DNA of 40,560 nt from JBBTIS01 sp038059855. Its GTDB lineage: Bacteria > Elusimicrobiota > Elusimicrobia > JACQPE01. Below the pieces are notes generated by a model that worked only from the letters and a program-made list of their open reading frames with translations, was not told the DNA's origin and did no database searches. A program made the position numbers and the translations under genes. Location of the stretch: NCBI GenBank assembly GCA_964357255.1, contig CAYHKQ010000010.1, positions 1 through 40,560 on the forward strand. The letters are read 5' to 3'. Positions 1 to 8,685 of the stretch are shown piece after piece (within the stretch, counting starts at the first letter, position 1; each line of letters begins with the position of its first letter).

Positions 1-88
1 TTCCCATGTTAACTGAAAAGATATGGGTAACGATGAGGCCTTCGCGGGGGTGACGGACCTGAGCAGTTACGAAAAAGCATAATTCATG
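1..88. repeat. partial palindromic repeat, family A (left edge of window)
   Basis: Bases 39-60 are identical to 3541-3562 (core GCGGGGGTGACGGACCT), and both are followed by AGTTACGAAA (65-74 and 3563-3572). This is therefore the right half of a family A element whose left half is outside the window. No gene is visible before 103. Confidence 0.6.
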
Positions 89-102
89 GAGGAAAACAAA
101 TA

Positions 103-672
103 ATGAGAAGGACGCTGTGCGTAGTTTCATTGGCGCTTTTGGCGGGGCCTTTGACGGTTAAAGCCGGCTTGGAACTGGATGGCATTGATCCCGACTCAGC
201 ATTGACTCAGAAAGCGTCCAAAAATTTTGATGGGGCAGGCCAGGGGCAGGGCAAGAAGTTGTCGGCTTCCAACGGCGTCGCGCTGGTGGACCGGCAGGAC
301 AAGGTGACCAAAACTTGGACCACGCCCGATTGGGAGAGTTACTCCCAACATTACAGCCACTACAGAGATCCGGGATTCGGCATCGAGTGTTGCTCGGTGA
401 GCCCTGCCGTTGTCGTTTATGATCAGGCAAATTATGTGAATTCGCAGGCGATCAAGGGTATGTTCATTGGGGCCGGAGTGGGGGCGCTGTCGGGCGCTTC
501 GCTCGGATTGATAATGGGGCTTGCCTTAGGCGGGCCAGGCGTAGTTTTTGCCTTATTGGTGGCGGGACTCGGGGCCGGCATCGGCTTTGTAGCCGGAAGC
601 ATAATTGGGGCGATTGTGTCTCGCAATCAGGCCAGAAACCGCGCGCGTTTACAGAGGAAAAAACTTATCTGA
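103..672 (+). CDS. secreted/membrane protein with glycine-zipper tail, unknown function
   Basis: A 189-residue protein. The N-terminus is a clear signal peptide (basic MRR, hydrophobic core, likely cleavage after LTVKA near residue 22). The middle is polar, without a recognised fold, and has one adjacent Cys pair (ECCS). From about residue 119 to 173 there are two membrane-like stretches packed with G/A-xxx-G patterns, typical of a glycine-zipper pair, followed by a strongly basic tail ending in RLQRKKLI. The start is supported by GGAGG about 9 nt before the ATG. It stands alone between a repeat fragment and a terminator shared with convergent alaS. Glycine-zipper pairs are known from envelope lipoproteins and membrane-inserting proteins. 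A structural envelope role is only inference. Confidence 0.7.
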   Translation: MRRTLCVVSLALLAGPLTVKAGLELDGIDPDSALTQKASKNFDGAGQGQGKKLSASNGVALVDRQDKVTKTWTTPDWESYSQHYSHYRDPGFGIECCSVSPAVVVYDQANYVNSQAIKGMFIGAGVGALSGASLGLIMGLALGGPGVVFALLVAGLGAGIGFVAGSIIGAIVSRNQARNRARLQRKKLI

Positions 673-701
673 AAAAGACGTTGCTGAAGTAAAAATTCAA
701 A

Positions 702-866
702 CGAAAACGCGACTGTTCAGTTCGTCGCCCCCGCGAAGGCGGGGGTCCAGACCTGGATTCCCTATCAGTGCCTCTGGCGCCCCAAGGTGCCGCGAGCTCT
801 GCGAACGGCCCGCCTTCGCGGGAATGACGGCAAGGGGAGCGCCGCTCCTGAATGGTTACACGAAAA
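702..866. repeat. palindromic repeat, family A, with internal module
   Basis: The element is bounded by related arms: ACGCGACTGTTCAG on the left and CTGAATGGTTACACG on the right. The right arm matches CTGAGCAGTTACG at 59-71. Inside, CCCCCGCGAAGGCGGGGG (729-746) and CCCGCCTTCGCGGG (809-822) are inverted. Bases 764-810 form a module also found in the unrelated repeat at 17220-17410. It could fold as a long nested hairpin. It is non-coding. Confidence 0.7.
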
Positions 867-870
867 CTTA

Positions 871-906
871 AAAGCCCCTGCTCAAAAGGCAGGGGTTTTT
901 GTTTTT
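871..906. terminator. rho-independent terminator between convergent genes
   Basis: CCCCTGC (875-881) pairs with GCAGGGG (889-895). The stem is extended by flanking A/T pairs around a 7 nt loop and followed by TTTTTGTTTTT on the plus strand. On the minus strand the stem is followed by a shorter T run, so it probably serves alaS as well. Confidence 0.8.
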
Positions 907-924
907 AAACGAAAATTAAAATTT

Positions 925-3471
925 TTAAAGCCAGTCGAGATTTTTGGGCAGGGGGTTATTGAGGGCGCCTTGAGCGAAGTCAACGCGGCCTCCGGCCTTG
1001 CCGCCGAATTGACTGATCAGGGCTTGGGCGATGATCTGGGCGCTTAATCCTTGGTCTACGATTTGAGGGGAGAGTCCCACAACAAAGGCGGTTTTTCCCC
1101 CTTGTGGCGATGCGGCAATCACAATGCCGGAAAATTCGCGGCGTTCCTGATCCGCGGCTAAGCGCAAGTCGTTCGGGTTTGCGGCTTTGAAGAATTTTAG
1201 ACGGCAGGAAACCCCGGCGCGCGTTTTGAATTCAATCAATTCCCCGTCTTGCGCGATTGCTCTACTATTCGCTTGATTCGTCTTTTTAGCGGTGGCTTGG
1301 GGCGCGGCGGCCCCCTGCGCAGAGCTTCGGGGACCCGGTTGCGCCCCAGGCGCCTCGGCGCTGCGTTCTTTTTCCCAGGCTATGAGCGCCTCGCCTGCCG
1401 CCGCCTCGATGCGGCGCACGCCGGACGCGACCGAGGATTCTTTGAGAATTTTGACGCGTCCGATTTCGCCCGTGGACAAGACATGGGTGCCGCCGCAGGC
1501 TTCAAATGATTCGCCGAAGCGGACTACGAAAACCTTATCGCCATATTTTTCGTTGAACAGCATGGTGGCGCCGGCCTGTCGGGCTTCTTCAAGGGTAAGT
1601 TCCCTGCGTTGGCGCCCGATATTGGCTTGTACAGTTTCATTGACCAGCGCTTCTATCTCTTGGAGCGCCTTTCCTTTTAAGGAACTGTGATGGGTAAAAT
1701 CAAGGCGCAGTTTATCCGGCCCCACGTAACTGCCGGCCTGGGCGGCATGGGTTCCCACGAGCTTGCGAAGCGCCCAATGAATTAGATGAGCGGCGCTATG
1801 ATGGCGGGAGGTGGGAACGCGGAAGCTTTGCTCGACCTGGCCGCGGGCCCGCTCGCCTTGAATAATACGGCCCTTTGTGACCTTGACCTGATGAATAATG
1901 AGGCCGGGCAAAGGGGCTTGGGTATCTTGCACCTTGGCTTCTCCTGCAACGCCATAGATGGTTCCGCGGTCGCCGAGTTGTCCGCCGCCTTGCGGATAAA
2001 AGGGCGTTTGAGAGAGGATGATTTGCCCTTCCTCGCCCGCGTCCAGCTCTTGGCGCGCGGCGCCGGAGGCGTCGAGGAGCGCGAGAATTTGGGCCTCGTC
2101 AGAGAGTGTTTCATAACCGCAAAAAATCACGGCCGGAAGCCTTAAATCCTGGCGGAGCCGGATGAGATAGGATTGTGATTCGGCGCCGGAACCCTTCCAG
2201 CCTTTACGGGCGATGCCTCTGGCTTCCTCTTCGGCCCGGCGAAAACCATCTATATCAACGTTGAGCCCGCGTTCCTTGGCGATTTCTAATACCAATTCTA
2301 ACGGATAGCCGTAGGTTTCGTATAGGTGGTATACTTGCGCGCCTGATAAAATTGTGTTTTTTTGCGCTTGGGTTTCGGTTAGGATTTGATCTAAATAGTC
2401 CCTGCCCCGGTCCAAGGTTTCTAAAAATTTTTCCTCTTCGGTTTTAATGATTCCGGCAATTGTGTCTTGATGCGTTTTGAGATCAGCGTGAACTTCCATG
2501 GAAGGAAGGCTGACTAGCGCTTTGACCAAGGAGTGCACGAAAGGCTCTTTAAGATTGCTCCAGCGTACGGCCCGGCGGATGATCCGGCGCGCGATGTATC
2601 CACGGCCTTCGTTTGACGGCGTGATTCCTTGGCTCGCGAGAAATGCCGCGGCGCGAACATGATCGGCGATGATTCGTAAAGGTTTTACGGCCTGCGCCGG
2701 CCCCTCGGCCAGGCCCGCGGCCTCGGCTATTTGCGAGGCTTTTAAGAATAAATCGCTTTCAAACACGGATTTCTTGCCTTGCAGAACTGCGGCGATGCGC
2801 TCTAGGCCCATGCCCGTGTCGATCGAGGGGCGGGCCAGGGGGACGAGCCGTCCGTCATGTTGACGGTCGAACTGCATAAAGACAAGGTTCCAAATTTCCA
2901 GAAAGCGTTCGCAATCGTCGTGGCCGGGATTGCAGTCGGGCCCGCAACCTTCATCGGCGCCGAAATCCCAATAGATTTCAGAGCAAGGCCCGCAGGGGCC
3001 GGTGGGTCCCATGGACCAAAAGTTGGATTCTTCGGAAAGCTTAGAAATTCGTTCCTTAGGAGCCAATTTGGTCCAAAGTTTGAGCGCTTCATCGTCTTCT
3101 TTAAAAACGGTGAACCAGAGTTGATTCTTGGGCAACGCGAGCTTTTGGGTTAAGAATGTCCAGGCATGCTCGATGGCCTGCTCTTTGAAGTAATCTCCAA
3201 ACGAGAAGTTGCCAAGCATTTCAAAGAAGGTTAGGTGCCGGCGCGTCGAGCCTACGCGGTCAATGTCCGTGGTGCGCAGGCAAAGTTGGGCGCTGGTGGC
3301 GCGCGCGACGCCTTCCTCGATTCCAAGGAAGCGGTTTTTAAAAGGAACCATGCCCGCTGCGGTAAACAAAAGGGTCGGGTCCTGGGGGACCAGGGGGGCC
3401 GAGGCGAACCGGCGGTGCCCGGCCTGCTCGAAGTATTTTAAGAAGGAATCGCGAATTTCAGCGCTGTTCAT
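925..3471 (-). CDS. alaS: alanyl-tRNA synthetase
   Basis: Charges tRNA-Ala with alanine and edits Ser/Gly mischarging. At 848 residues it is slightly short for the family (about 870-880). Class II motif 1 is seen near residues 75-95 (RRHLTFFEMLGNFSFGDYF). The C-P-CSEIYWD signature lies near 155-170. The editing-domain HxxxH (HHSAAH, about residue 557) and CGGTH (about 659) complete the editing zinc site. A DHHA1-type glycine-rich GGKAGGRVDFAQGA element is near the C-terminus. The linker between the editing and C-terminal domains is a low-complexity Ala/Gln/Pro stretch (roughly residues 700-735) instead of the usual longer coiled coil. The ATG has no Shine-Dalgarno, and a family A repeat abuts it upstream. 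Confidence 0.97.
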   Translation of the reverse strand: MNSAEIRDSFLKYFEQAGHRRFASAPLVPQDPTLLFTAAGMVPFKNRFLGIEEGVARATSAQLCLRTTDIDRVGSTRRHLTFFEMLGNFSFGDYFKEQAIEHAWTFLTQKLALPKNQLWFTVFKEDDEALKLWTKLAPKERISKLSEESNFWSMGPTGPCGPCSEIYWDFGADEGCGPDCNPGHDDCERFLEIWNLVFMQFDRQHDGRLVPLARPSIDTGMGLERIAAVLQGKKSVFESDLFLKASQIAEAAGLAEGPAQAVKPLRIIADHVRAAAFLASQGITPSNEGRGYIARRIIRRAVRWSNLKEPFVHSLVKALVSLPSMEVHADLKTHQDTIAGIIKTEEEKFLETLDRGRDYLDQILTETQAQKNTILSGAQVYHLYETYGYPLELVLEIAKERGLNVDIDGFRRAEEEARGIARKGWKGSGAESQSYLIRLRQDLRLPAVIFCGYETLSDEAQILALLDASGAARQELDAGEEGQIILSQTPFYPQGGGQLGDRGTIYGVAGEAKVQDTQAPLPGLIIHQVKVTKGRIIQGERARGQVEQSFRVPTSRHHSAAHLIHWALRKLVGTHAAQAGSYVGPDKLRLDFTHHSSLKGKALQEIEALVNETVQANIGRQRRELTLEEARQAGATMLFNEKYGDKVFVVRFGESFEACGGTHVLSTGEIGRVKILKESSVASGVRRIEAAAGEALIAWEKERSAEAPGAQPGPRSSAQGAAAPQATAKKTNQANSRAIAQDGELIEFKTRAGVSCRLKFFKAANPNDLRLAADQERREFSGIVIAASPQGGKTAFVVGLSPQIVDQGLSAQIIAQALISQFGGKAGGRVDFAQGALNNPLPKNLDWL

Positions 3472-3480
3472 TGTGAAACA

Positions 3481-3573
3481 ATGTGACTCAGGTCATTGCC
3501 AAGAGCGTAGCGACGAAGCAATGACAGACCTGGACCCCCGCCTTCGCGGGGGTGACGGACCTAGTTACGAAAC
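3481..3573. repeat. palindromic repeat, family A
   Basis: Two nested palindromes lie in the alaS/cyclase intergenic region. GTCATTGC...GCAATGAC (3493-3525) encloses the widespread GAGCGTAGCGACGAAG type of loop. CCCCCGCC...GGGGG (about 3535-3552) is followed by GTGACGGACCTAGTTACGAAA. The outer arms (GTGACTCAGG / CCTAGTTAC) are partly complementary. Confidence 0.75.
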
Positions 3574-3619
3574 AATTACATTTTATTATACCGATCTTGC
3601 AATTTTGCGTTTTTAGCTT

Positions 3620-3625
3620 TAAGAT
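3620..3625 (+). promoter_or_regulatory. -10-like hexamer, possible leaderless start
   Basis: TAAGAT lies exactly 6 nt before the ATG at 3632, which would place the transcription start at the start codon. It matches the -10 consensus at 4 of 6 positions. No good -35 was seen. Confidence 0.35.
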
Positions 3626-3631
3626 TAAAGG

Positions 3632-4609
3632 ATGGAACGCGAGGAGTTGCCGCGCGAAGTTTTCGCCCTCCAACGTCGAATGAGGGGCTTTCTTACCAAG
3701 ACCTCGACATTCGTCAGCATTGACGTGGTCAACTCGACCTTAATGAAAGTGAATTCTCCGGAGGAGGATTCGATTTTCAGTTTTTTATCCTATCAGAAAT
3801 TCATTGAAAAGGTCGTTCTTGGGCGCAGGGGACGCATTGTTAGCATTACGGGAGACGGCATTATGGCCCAGTTCGCTTCAAGCCAGGACGGGGTGGAAGC
3901 TTCCGTAGGCGTCATCGAGGGATTGGATCGGTTTAATCAAAACACAAATTTGCTCAAAGCCCCGTTTCGCCTTAGAATCGGCGTTAATACCGGTAAAATT
4001 TATCAGGACAACGAGGAGGACGAAGCGTCCAGGCAGATCATGCCGTCGCCCGCGATTGACGCGGCTGGGTACCTTCAGAAAAACGCGCCGGCCAATAGCG
4101 TTTGGCTTGCGCAAAGCACGGTCGAGCGGATGGAAAAGCCCATGCTGGGCTTAAAAAAACTTCATTTTGACGATAAGATAAATTTCATCATCTATTCTTA
4201 TTCAATGGACGCGGGTCAAACCAGGAAGGGGCCGGCGTCCACGCGAAAAATCAGGGTTTTGATTATTGAAGACGAGCCGGATCAGGCGTTCATGATCGAG
4301 GAGGCATTGGCAACGTCCGGCCATGAAAGTTTTATCGCGTTTGACGGTAGCGAGGGTTTGCTTGGGCTTAAAGTTTTCAAGCCTGATATTGTTTTATTGG
4401 ATATCGGTCTGCCGCGCATCGGAGGCTGGCAGGTTTTGCATGAAATCAAGGCCAATAAAGCCGCGCCCTATATCCCGGTTTTGATGATGGCGCGCCGTTA
4501 CAAGATCGAGGATGTGGAGAAAAGTTTTGAGATGGGGGCCAGTGGTTGCGTGATGAAGCCCTGTGATTTATCGGCCCTGATGCTTAAAATTAAAATTTTA
4601 TCAGCGTAA
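3632..4609 (+). CDS. class III nucleotide cyclase-homology domain fused to a response-regulator receiver
   Basis: A 325-residue cytoplasmic signalling protein. Residues 25-165 form a cyclase-homology domain with both metal-site aspartates (FVSIDVVNST, D31; ITGDG, D75) and RIGVNTG at 115-121. The segment that normally reads VN.AARL reads IDAAGYL (142-148), so the transition-state Asn and Arg are replaced by Asp and Tyr. Residues 207-325 are a CheY-like receiver with acidic E213/D214, phospho-acceptor D257 and K309. The switch Thr/Ser is Ala (A287). The receiver is C-terminal, the reverse of the common receiver-cyclase order. Both output and switching residues are altered, so it may bind nucleotide or partner proteins without classical catalysis (inference). 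It overlaps the convergent next gene by 9 nt. Confidence 0.85.
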   Translation: MEREELPREVFALQRRMRGFLTKTSTFVSIDVVNSTLMKVNSPEEDSIFSFLSYQKFIEKVVLGRRGRIVSITGDGIMAQFASSQDGVEASVGVIEGLDRFNQNTNLLKAPFRLRIGVNTGKIYQDNEEDEASRQIMPSPAIDAAGYLQKNAPANSVWLAQSTVERMEKPMLGLKKLHFDDKINFIIYSYSMDAGQTRKGPASTRKIRVLIIEDEPDQAFMIEEALATSGHESFIAFDGSEGLLGLKVFKPDIVLLDIGLPRIGGWQVLHEIKANKAAPYIPVLMMARRYKIEDVEKSFEMGASGCVMKPCDLSALMLKIKILSA

Positions 4610-5455
4610 TTTCCATATTAAAAAACCCGCGAGAGCTGCGGCGAGCAAGGCTGAAATGTAGGTCATGGCGCGGCGCCAAACGCGCCCCGGATCAACGAGT
4701 CTTAAAATTTGTGTCGTGGCGCGGCGCACGATGGGATCTGCGTCGCGCAGAGACAATTCAAGAATTTTGACTGAGCCGCGTCCTTGGATACAGGTCAGCG
4801 ACAGCAGGGCTTGAAGGCGGATTTGGGGTTTAAGATCGTTTAATAGGCGGCCTAACTCGGTCGAAGCCGAAGAATCGCCCATGGCGCCAATGACATGGGC
4901 GATGAATTGTCGTTTTTGTTCGTCAGGGGATTTGAGTTGCTCTGCAAGCGGGGCAATGGCGACGGGATCTCCAATGCGGCCGAGCGCCCAAGCCGAGGCC
5001 AGGCTTATGGAGCGGTCGGAACTCATCAACCCCTTGATCAGCGCGGGTAGGGCGGAACGCTCTCTTGTCCTGCCGAGGACTTTGGCGATATGCTCGCGGC
5101 CGAGCAGGCTTTCGTCTTCAAAAGCGGCGATCATCTCTTGGGCGATTTGGCGGCGATTGCCAAGGATTTCGTCCATGGCGCGGCTTCTCACCGATTCAGG
5201 ACCCAGGGTGAAGGCTTCGATGAGATCGGCGTTGGCGCGAGGGCGTTCCGGTTTTGCCTTATCCGGTTTTTCTCTTGGCGTGAGATGCCAGCGATAAATT
5301 GTTTTTTGGCCAGGATTGTATGGGGATGTTTTTGAATCGGAGGGGTCGGGGCTGGGCCGGGACGGACGGGAATTTTTTTTGCAATAAGGGCAAACCTTCG
5401 TTTCCTCGGACATCGGCCGGCCACAATGCACGCAATCCCGCGTTTCCTCTCCCAC
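4601..5455 (-). CDS. zinc-ribbon / HEAT-repeat membrane-anchored protein
   Basis: 284 residues. The N-terminus is a zinc ribbon with two CxxC pairs (C8/C11 and C22/C25). A Ser/Pro/Lys-rich linker runs to about residue 75. Residues 80-255 are helical HEAT-like repeats with the usual conserved pattern (ALPALIKGL, AWALGRIGD, PLAEQL, HVIGAMGD). A single transmembrane helix at about 264-281 ends in WKLR, so the body should face the cytoplasm. GTG is chosen as start because the first CxxC lies only seven residues in. There is no SD, and TACACT lies exactly 6 nt upstream. It is a probable protein-protein scaffold. It follows the lipoprotein cluster by 70 nt but may have its own promoter. Specific function unknown. 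Confidence 0.75.
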   Translation of the reverse strand: MGEETRDCVHCGRPMSEETKVCPYCKKNSRPSRPSPDPSDSKTSPYNPGQKTIYRWHLTPREKPDKAKPERPRANADLIEAFTLGPESVRSRAMDEILGNRRQIAQEMIAAFEDESLLGREHIAKVLGRTRERSALPALIKGLMSSDRSISLASAWALGRIGDPVAIAPLAEQLKSPDEQKRQFIAHVIGAMGDSSASTELGRLLNDLKPQIRLQALLSLTCIQGRGSVKILELSLRDADPIVRRATTQILRLVDPGRVWRRAMTYISALLAAALAGFLIWKLR

Positions 5456-5461
5456 CGATTA

Positions 5462-5490
5462 AGTGTAGTATGCCGGTTCGGAGTTTTCCA
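5462..5490 (-). promoter_or_regulatory. candidate leaderless promoter of the HEAT-repeat gene
   Basis: On the minus strand TGGAAA (5490-5485) is separated by 17 nt from TACACT (5467-5462), which lies 6 nt before the GTG start. The match to sigma-70 consensus is moderate (4/6 for each box). If used, the mRNA would begin at the start codon. Confidence 0.4.
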
Positions 5491-5525
5491 GGGGAAAAAA
5501 GGGATTAGCGCCCTCGGTCAGCGCG

Positions 5526-6719
5526 CTAGGGAAGGGCCACTTCTAGGGTGTTGCCTTCGGTTTTTTTGACGATCGTTCCGGCTTTGCCGGCAAGATTGCT
5601 CGCTAGTTGCTCTACGCCGAGTCCGCCGATTTTATCGAGGTAGATGTCCAGGTTGGCCGTGCCTTCGCCGAATGATCTCAGGAAAATATCCCGCACGCCG
5701 CTCATGGCCGTGAGAGTGGATTTTAGGCTGTCCAATTTTTGAAAGTCAGCCACGTTTGAAATTGTCAGTGAAATGCTGGCCTCTTGAATTAGCCGTTTAT
5801 GAAGCTCGCCGGCCAGATTATCGCCGGCTTTTTTTCCTACGGTTTCCAAAGCTTTCTGGATGGCCGCGTCGTCCACCGCGTCAAGGCCTGACGCTTGGGC
5901 TGAAACATTTTGTAGGACCCCGCCGGTCTGCACCCGCGCGGCCTTGGCCGACACTGTGGCCCTGTAGGATTTCATTCCGCCCAATATATTGCTGTCCATT
6001 TGAATGGGTGAAACCTTGGCTTCTCCGAAAATGATGATTTCTGCGTTAAGCTTGGTTCCTAGCCCTTTCATGGCCTCGGGATCGTTTTCCGCCTTGTCAA
6101 TCGTCTCGTATGCCTTGGCTGTCATGATGGCTTCCGGGTCAACGATTTTGTAGCCGGCCTGAATTAGAGCTTCGCCCATGGCATTGGCGCAATAGGTGTG
6201 CGTAGCGGCGTCATCGCCCCCGGTGGGGCCCCTGCCGGCGCCCACCGCGTCAGAAACTATGACCGCCACTCGGGGTAATCCGATGGATGGCTCACGCAAC
6301 ACATTAAGCGCTTTGAGTTGTTCTCCAATTTTTTGGAAAAGAACGAGGGCTCTAATTTTAGTGTTATAGAATTCCTCTTGGCGGCCCTCTTTGACGATGT
6401 CATATTTGGAAATGAGGCCTTCCGTGTTGGCCAAAATATTTTGCTCGATGGTTATGGCTTTCTCGACCCGTGTCTTGGCCGAGACGTAGACGCCGATCAC
6501 TCGTTCTAAAGCTTTTTTTTGCGCGTCGCGCAGGGAACACTCTTTAGCGCCGCGCGTATCACCGTTTTGCACCGGGCAGGAGCCCTCGGATTCGATGACC
6601 TCCCCCCCTTCGACAGCGCCGACTTTAAGGCGCGATCCTCCTGACGCGCACGCGCCCAAATAAGCCAATAGCGGCAATAAAGGCAAAATTCGAAAGGAAT
6701 TATGGTTTGAAGATTTCAT
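5526..6719 (-). CDS. FlgT_N/LPP20-like lipoprotein
   Basis: The start at 6719 is chosen because GAGGGGGAAAATC precedes it; a longer frame to 6758 would overlap the upstream gene. The 397-residue product has a lipobox with C24 (AYLGAC), so it is a predicted lipoprotein. Residues about 50-140 resemble the FlgT N-terminal/LPP20 fold: an Ala/Lys-rich helix (AQKKALERVIGVYVSAKT), then LISKYDIVKEG and a beta-rich segment. The middle (RVAVIVSD... through EIIIFGEAKVSP) has the alpha/beta pattern of the CsgG/FlgT middle domains, and the C-terminal third is another small alpha/beta unit. In Vibrio such domains build the flagellar H-ring, but there are no flagellar genes here. Last lipoprotein of the cluster, 35 nt after its neighbour. 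Confidence 0.7.
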   Translation of the reverse strand: MKSSNHNSFRILPLLPLLAYLGACASGGSRLKVGAVEGGEVIESEGSCPVQNGDTRGAKECSLRDAQKKALERVIGVYVSAKTRVEKAITIEQNILANTEGLISKYDIVKEGRQEEFYNTKIRALVLFQKIGEQLKALNVLREPSIGLPRVAVIVSDAVGAGRGPTGGDDAATHTYCANAMGEALIQAGYKIVDPEAIMTAKAYETIDKAENDPEAMKGLGTKLNAEIIIFGEAKVSPIQMDSNILGGMKSYRATVSAKAARVQTGGVLQNVSAQASGLDAVDDAAIQKALETVGKKAGDNLAGELHKRLIQEASISLTISNVADFQKLDSLKSTLTAMSGVRDIFLRSFGEGTANLDIYLDKIGGLGVEQLASNLAGKAGTIVKKTEGNTLEVALP

Positions 6720-6754
6720 GATTTTCCCCCTCTTCTTCGTTTCCCTTTTTTCGT

Positions 6755-8149
6755 TCAACGTTTTTTTGTGCGCCGCTCCTGATTGTGGCGCTCAAGCATA
6801 TCGCGTTTTTCCTGTCGTTGGCGGTCCATAATTTCCTTGCGCGCCCCAAACCGCTCATTAGATTGCAAATTTTTGACAGTGGTTTCAAAATCGCTTTTTT
6901 CTTGATTGTGACGATTTTCCATCTCGCGTTTTTCTCTGGTTTGCCTTGCCTGGGACGACTCCACGGCCGGCGGCGCCAACTCGTTCGGTGCGGACTGAGT
7001 TTTGTCAGATTGAGACTCAACCGGAGCCGGCGCGGCTAAATCATCGTCATTAATAGGAATCGCCGGTTTTAGCTCTTGCGCCGGAACGGTTTTATTCTCA
7101 ATTGGCGGCGTTTCTTTCTTTTCATCTTCATGCCTCGCATCTTTTTCTTTTGATGATATTGATGATTTTTCTTCTTTTTGATTGTCGCGCGATGAGTCGC
7201 CGCCACCAGGAATCAATCCTTTAATCAAGGACCCTGCCGCTCCTGCCGCGGCGCCTGCCGCTCCTGCCGCGCCCAATCCTACGCCTGCCGCGGCACCGGC
7301 TCCTCCCGCGGCTGATCCCAGCGCTTGAACCTTGGCGGCCTCGGCTCCTGCCGCTAAACCCACGCCTGTAGCCGCCACTCCGGCCGCTTGACCCATAGCC
7401 GACCCGCCGGCAGAGGCGCTTGGCGCGCCGACGGACGCAGGCGTTGACGGCGCTGATGCCCCTGCAGAATTAGGAATGGCTTGAGTCGCCGCCGAAGTTG
7501 CATTTTGACCGACAGCCTGGGCCGCCCCCTCTTTAGCCATCTCCCCTCCCGCCTGCTCCACTGATCCTGCTTCATGGGGCATCGCGCTTGTTGGCGAGGA
7601 ACCGGGGGCAGGGGGGCTTGGCGGTGTATCGCCGGCCATGCCTGTCGCCTCGGCCGCCGAAGTTGCATTTTGACCGACAGCCTGGGCCGCTTCCTCTTTA
7701 GCCACGTTTTCACCAGCCTGTTTAACAGTTTGCGCTCCATGCGGCGACGCTCCTGTTGGCGCGGAACCTGGACCCTGCGGGCTTTGCGACGCAACGCTCG
7801 CCGGACCTGATCCGGCTGGAGCGCCGGCTGATGGCCCAGCGCTTGGCGCTGGATTGGCCGAGGATCCCGAAGCGCCGGGCGCGGATGGTCCGCCTTTGGC
7901 GGATTTCGCGGCCGCTTCAGCCGCTGTTCGTTCTTTGGCTTTTTCGATGGCCGTATCCTTGGCTTTATCTACAGCCGCATCTTGAGCTTTTTGGGCCGCC
8001 TTTTCTTTGGCTTTTTCGGTGGTAGTTTTTTTAGCCTGGGTTTTATCGGCTACTTGTTCTAAGGCCTTTGCCGCTTCTTTAACTTGGGACCAGGCACGAG
8101 TATCCGCCAATGAGAAAACAGCGACAATTATCCCTATTTTTAATCTCAT
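6755..8149 (-). CDS. secreted Ala-rich low-complexity protein with charged coiled-coil ends
   Basis: 464 residues, beginning with a signal peptide (MRLKIGIIVAVF..., likely cleaved near ADTRAWS). A Lys/Ala/Glu helix (about 25-95) is followed by a very Ala/Gly/Pro/Ser-rich region (about 95-310) that contains two copies of a 55-residue unit ending in AAQAVGQNATSAA. The region near 255-315 is almost only Ala and Gly, resembling a glycine-zipper or silk-like segment. The C-terminal 150 residues are highly charged and end in an Arg/Glu/Gln coiled coil (EKREMENRHNQEK, MLERHNQERRTKKR). AAAGGAACC about 9 nt before the ATG supports the start. Because it sits among CsgG-family envelope genes it may be a structural or exported component (inference). 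I recognise no family. Confidence 0.65.
   Translation of the reverse strand: MRLKIGIIVAVFSLADTRAWSQVKEAAKALEQVADKTQAKKTTTEKAKEKAAQKAQDAAVDKAKDTAIEKAKERTAAEAAAKSAKGGPSAPGASGSSANPAPSAGPSAGAPAGSGPASVASQSPQGPGSAPTGASPHGAQTVKQAGENVAKEEAAQAVGQNATSAAEATGMAGDTPPSPPAPGSSPTSAMPHEAGSVEQAGGEMAKEGAAQAVGQNATSAATQAIPNSAGASAPSTPASVGAPSASAGGSAMGQAAGVAATGVGLAAGAEAAKVQALGSAAGGAGAAAGVGLGAAGAAGAAAGAAGSLIKGLIPGGGDSSRDNQKEEKSSISSKEKDARHEDEKKETPPIENKTVPAQELKPAIPINDDDLAAPAPVESQSDKTQSAPNELAPPAVESSQARQTREKREMENRHNQEKSDFETTVKNLQSNERFGARKEIMDRQRQEKRDMLERHNQERRTKKR
7488..7690 (-). repeat. in-frame direct repeat inside the Ala-rich gene
   Basis: A 38 bp sequence occurs exactly at 7488-7525 and 7653-7690. The offset is 165 bp, i.e. 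55 codons, and it encodes AAQAVGQNATSAA in both places. The surrounding sequence is similar but diverged, indicating an internal tandem duplication of a 55-residue unit. Confidence 0.85.
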
Positions 8150-8179
8150 TGGTCAGGGTTCCTTTATTAGATTACAGTC

Positions 8180-8626
8180 TTACTTAAATTTAATCCCCAT
8201 TAAAGATTCGAGTCGTTTTTTGGGAATTCTCATGGTGACCACGCAACCATCGTCATTAGTCCATTCGGTTTTAATGATTTCGGCGCCACTGAGCGTTTCC
8301 TTTAATCGTGATTCCAAGAGAGAGTCTTTTGCAATTGCGTCTTGAACCGTGGTTCCCCCTTCGACTTCCACTTTTTTAATCATGGAGAGCATTTCAAACT
8401 GCGCTTTAACGATAGCGGCGTCCCGGGATAGGGAGCGGCGTTGGGTTTGATTCGGCAGGCTCGGATCAGCGCCTCCAATGCCGATGGACTCAATATAATT
8501 GCCTCCAACTGACTCTTGCTCCATGGTTTGCTTCATTTCGCCTTTTTTGACGCGGGATTCCACCCCGCCGCAGGCTGCAAGCATCAGGCACAACGCCGGC
8601 GTAAACTTAATCAATCGAATCATCAT
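8180..8626 (-). CDS. LPP20-like small lipoprotein
   Basis: 148 residues from the ATG at 8626, chosen because GGAAGGAGG lies 8 nt upstream. The signal peptide ends in the lipobox LMLAAC (C19), so the protein is probably lipid-anchored. The mature part has the LPP20 layout: a polar N-terminal arm with SLSRDAAIVKAQFEMLSMIKK, then a short helix and a beta segment (AEIIKTEWTNDDGCVVTMRIPKKRLESLM). LPP20-type lipoproteins are usually found beside CsgG and GNA1162 proteins, as here. Function unknown; envelope assembly is inferred from context. Confidence 0.7.
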   Translation of the reverse strand: MMIRLIKFTPALCLMLAACGGVESRVKKGEMKQTMEQESVGGNYIESIGIGGADPSLPNQTQRRSLSRDAAIVKAQFEMLSMIKKVEVEGGTTVQDAIAKDSLLESRLKETLSGAEIIKTEWTNDDGCVVTMRIPKKRLESLMGIKFK

Positions 8627-8685
8627 TATTTTTTCCTCCTTCCTCAATCTCTTCTCTTTCTTTTTCTATCTCTATCTTTTTTTCT

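Noticed and set aside
6720..6758. Thirteen-residue extension of the FlgT_N-like lipoprotein
   Set aside because: Overlaps the preceding gene; the SD GAGGGGG fits the ATG at 6719 and gives a normal lipoprotein signal peptide.
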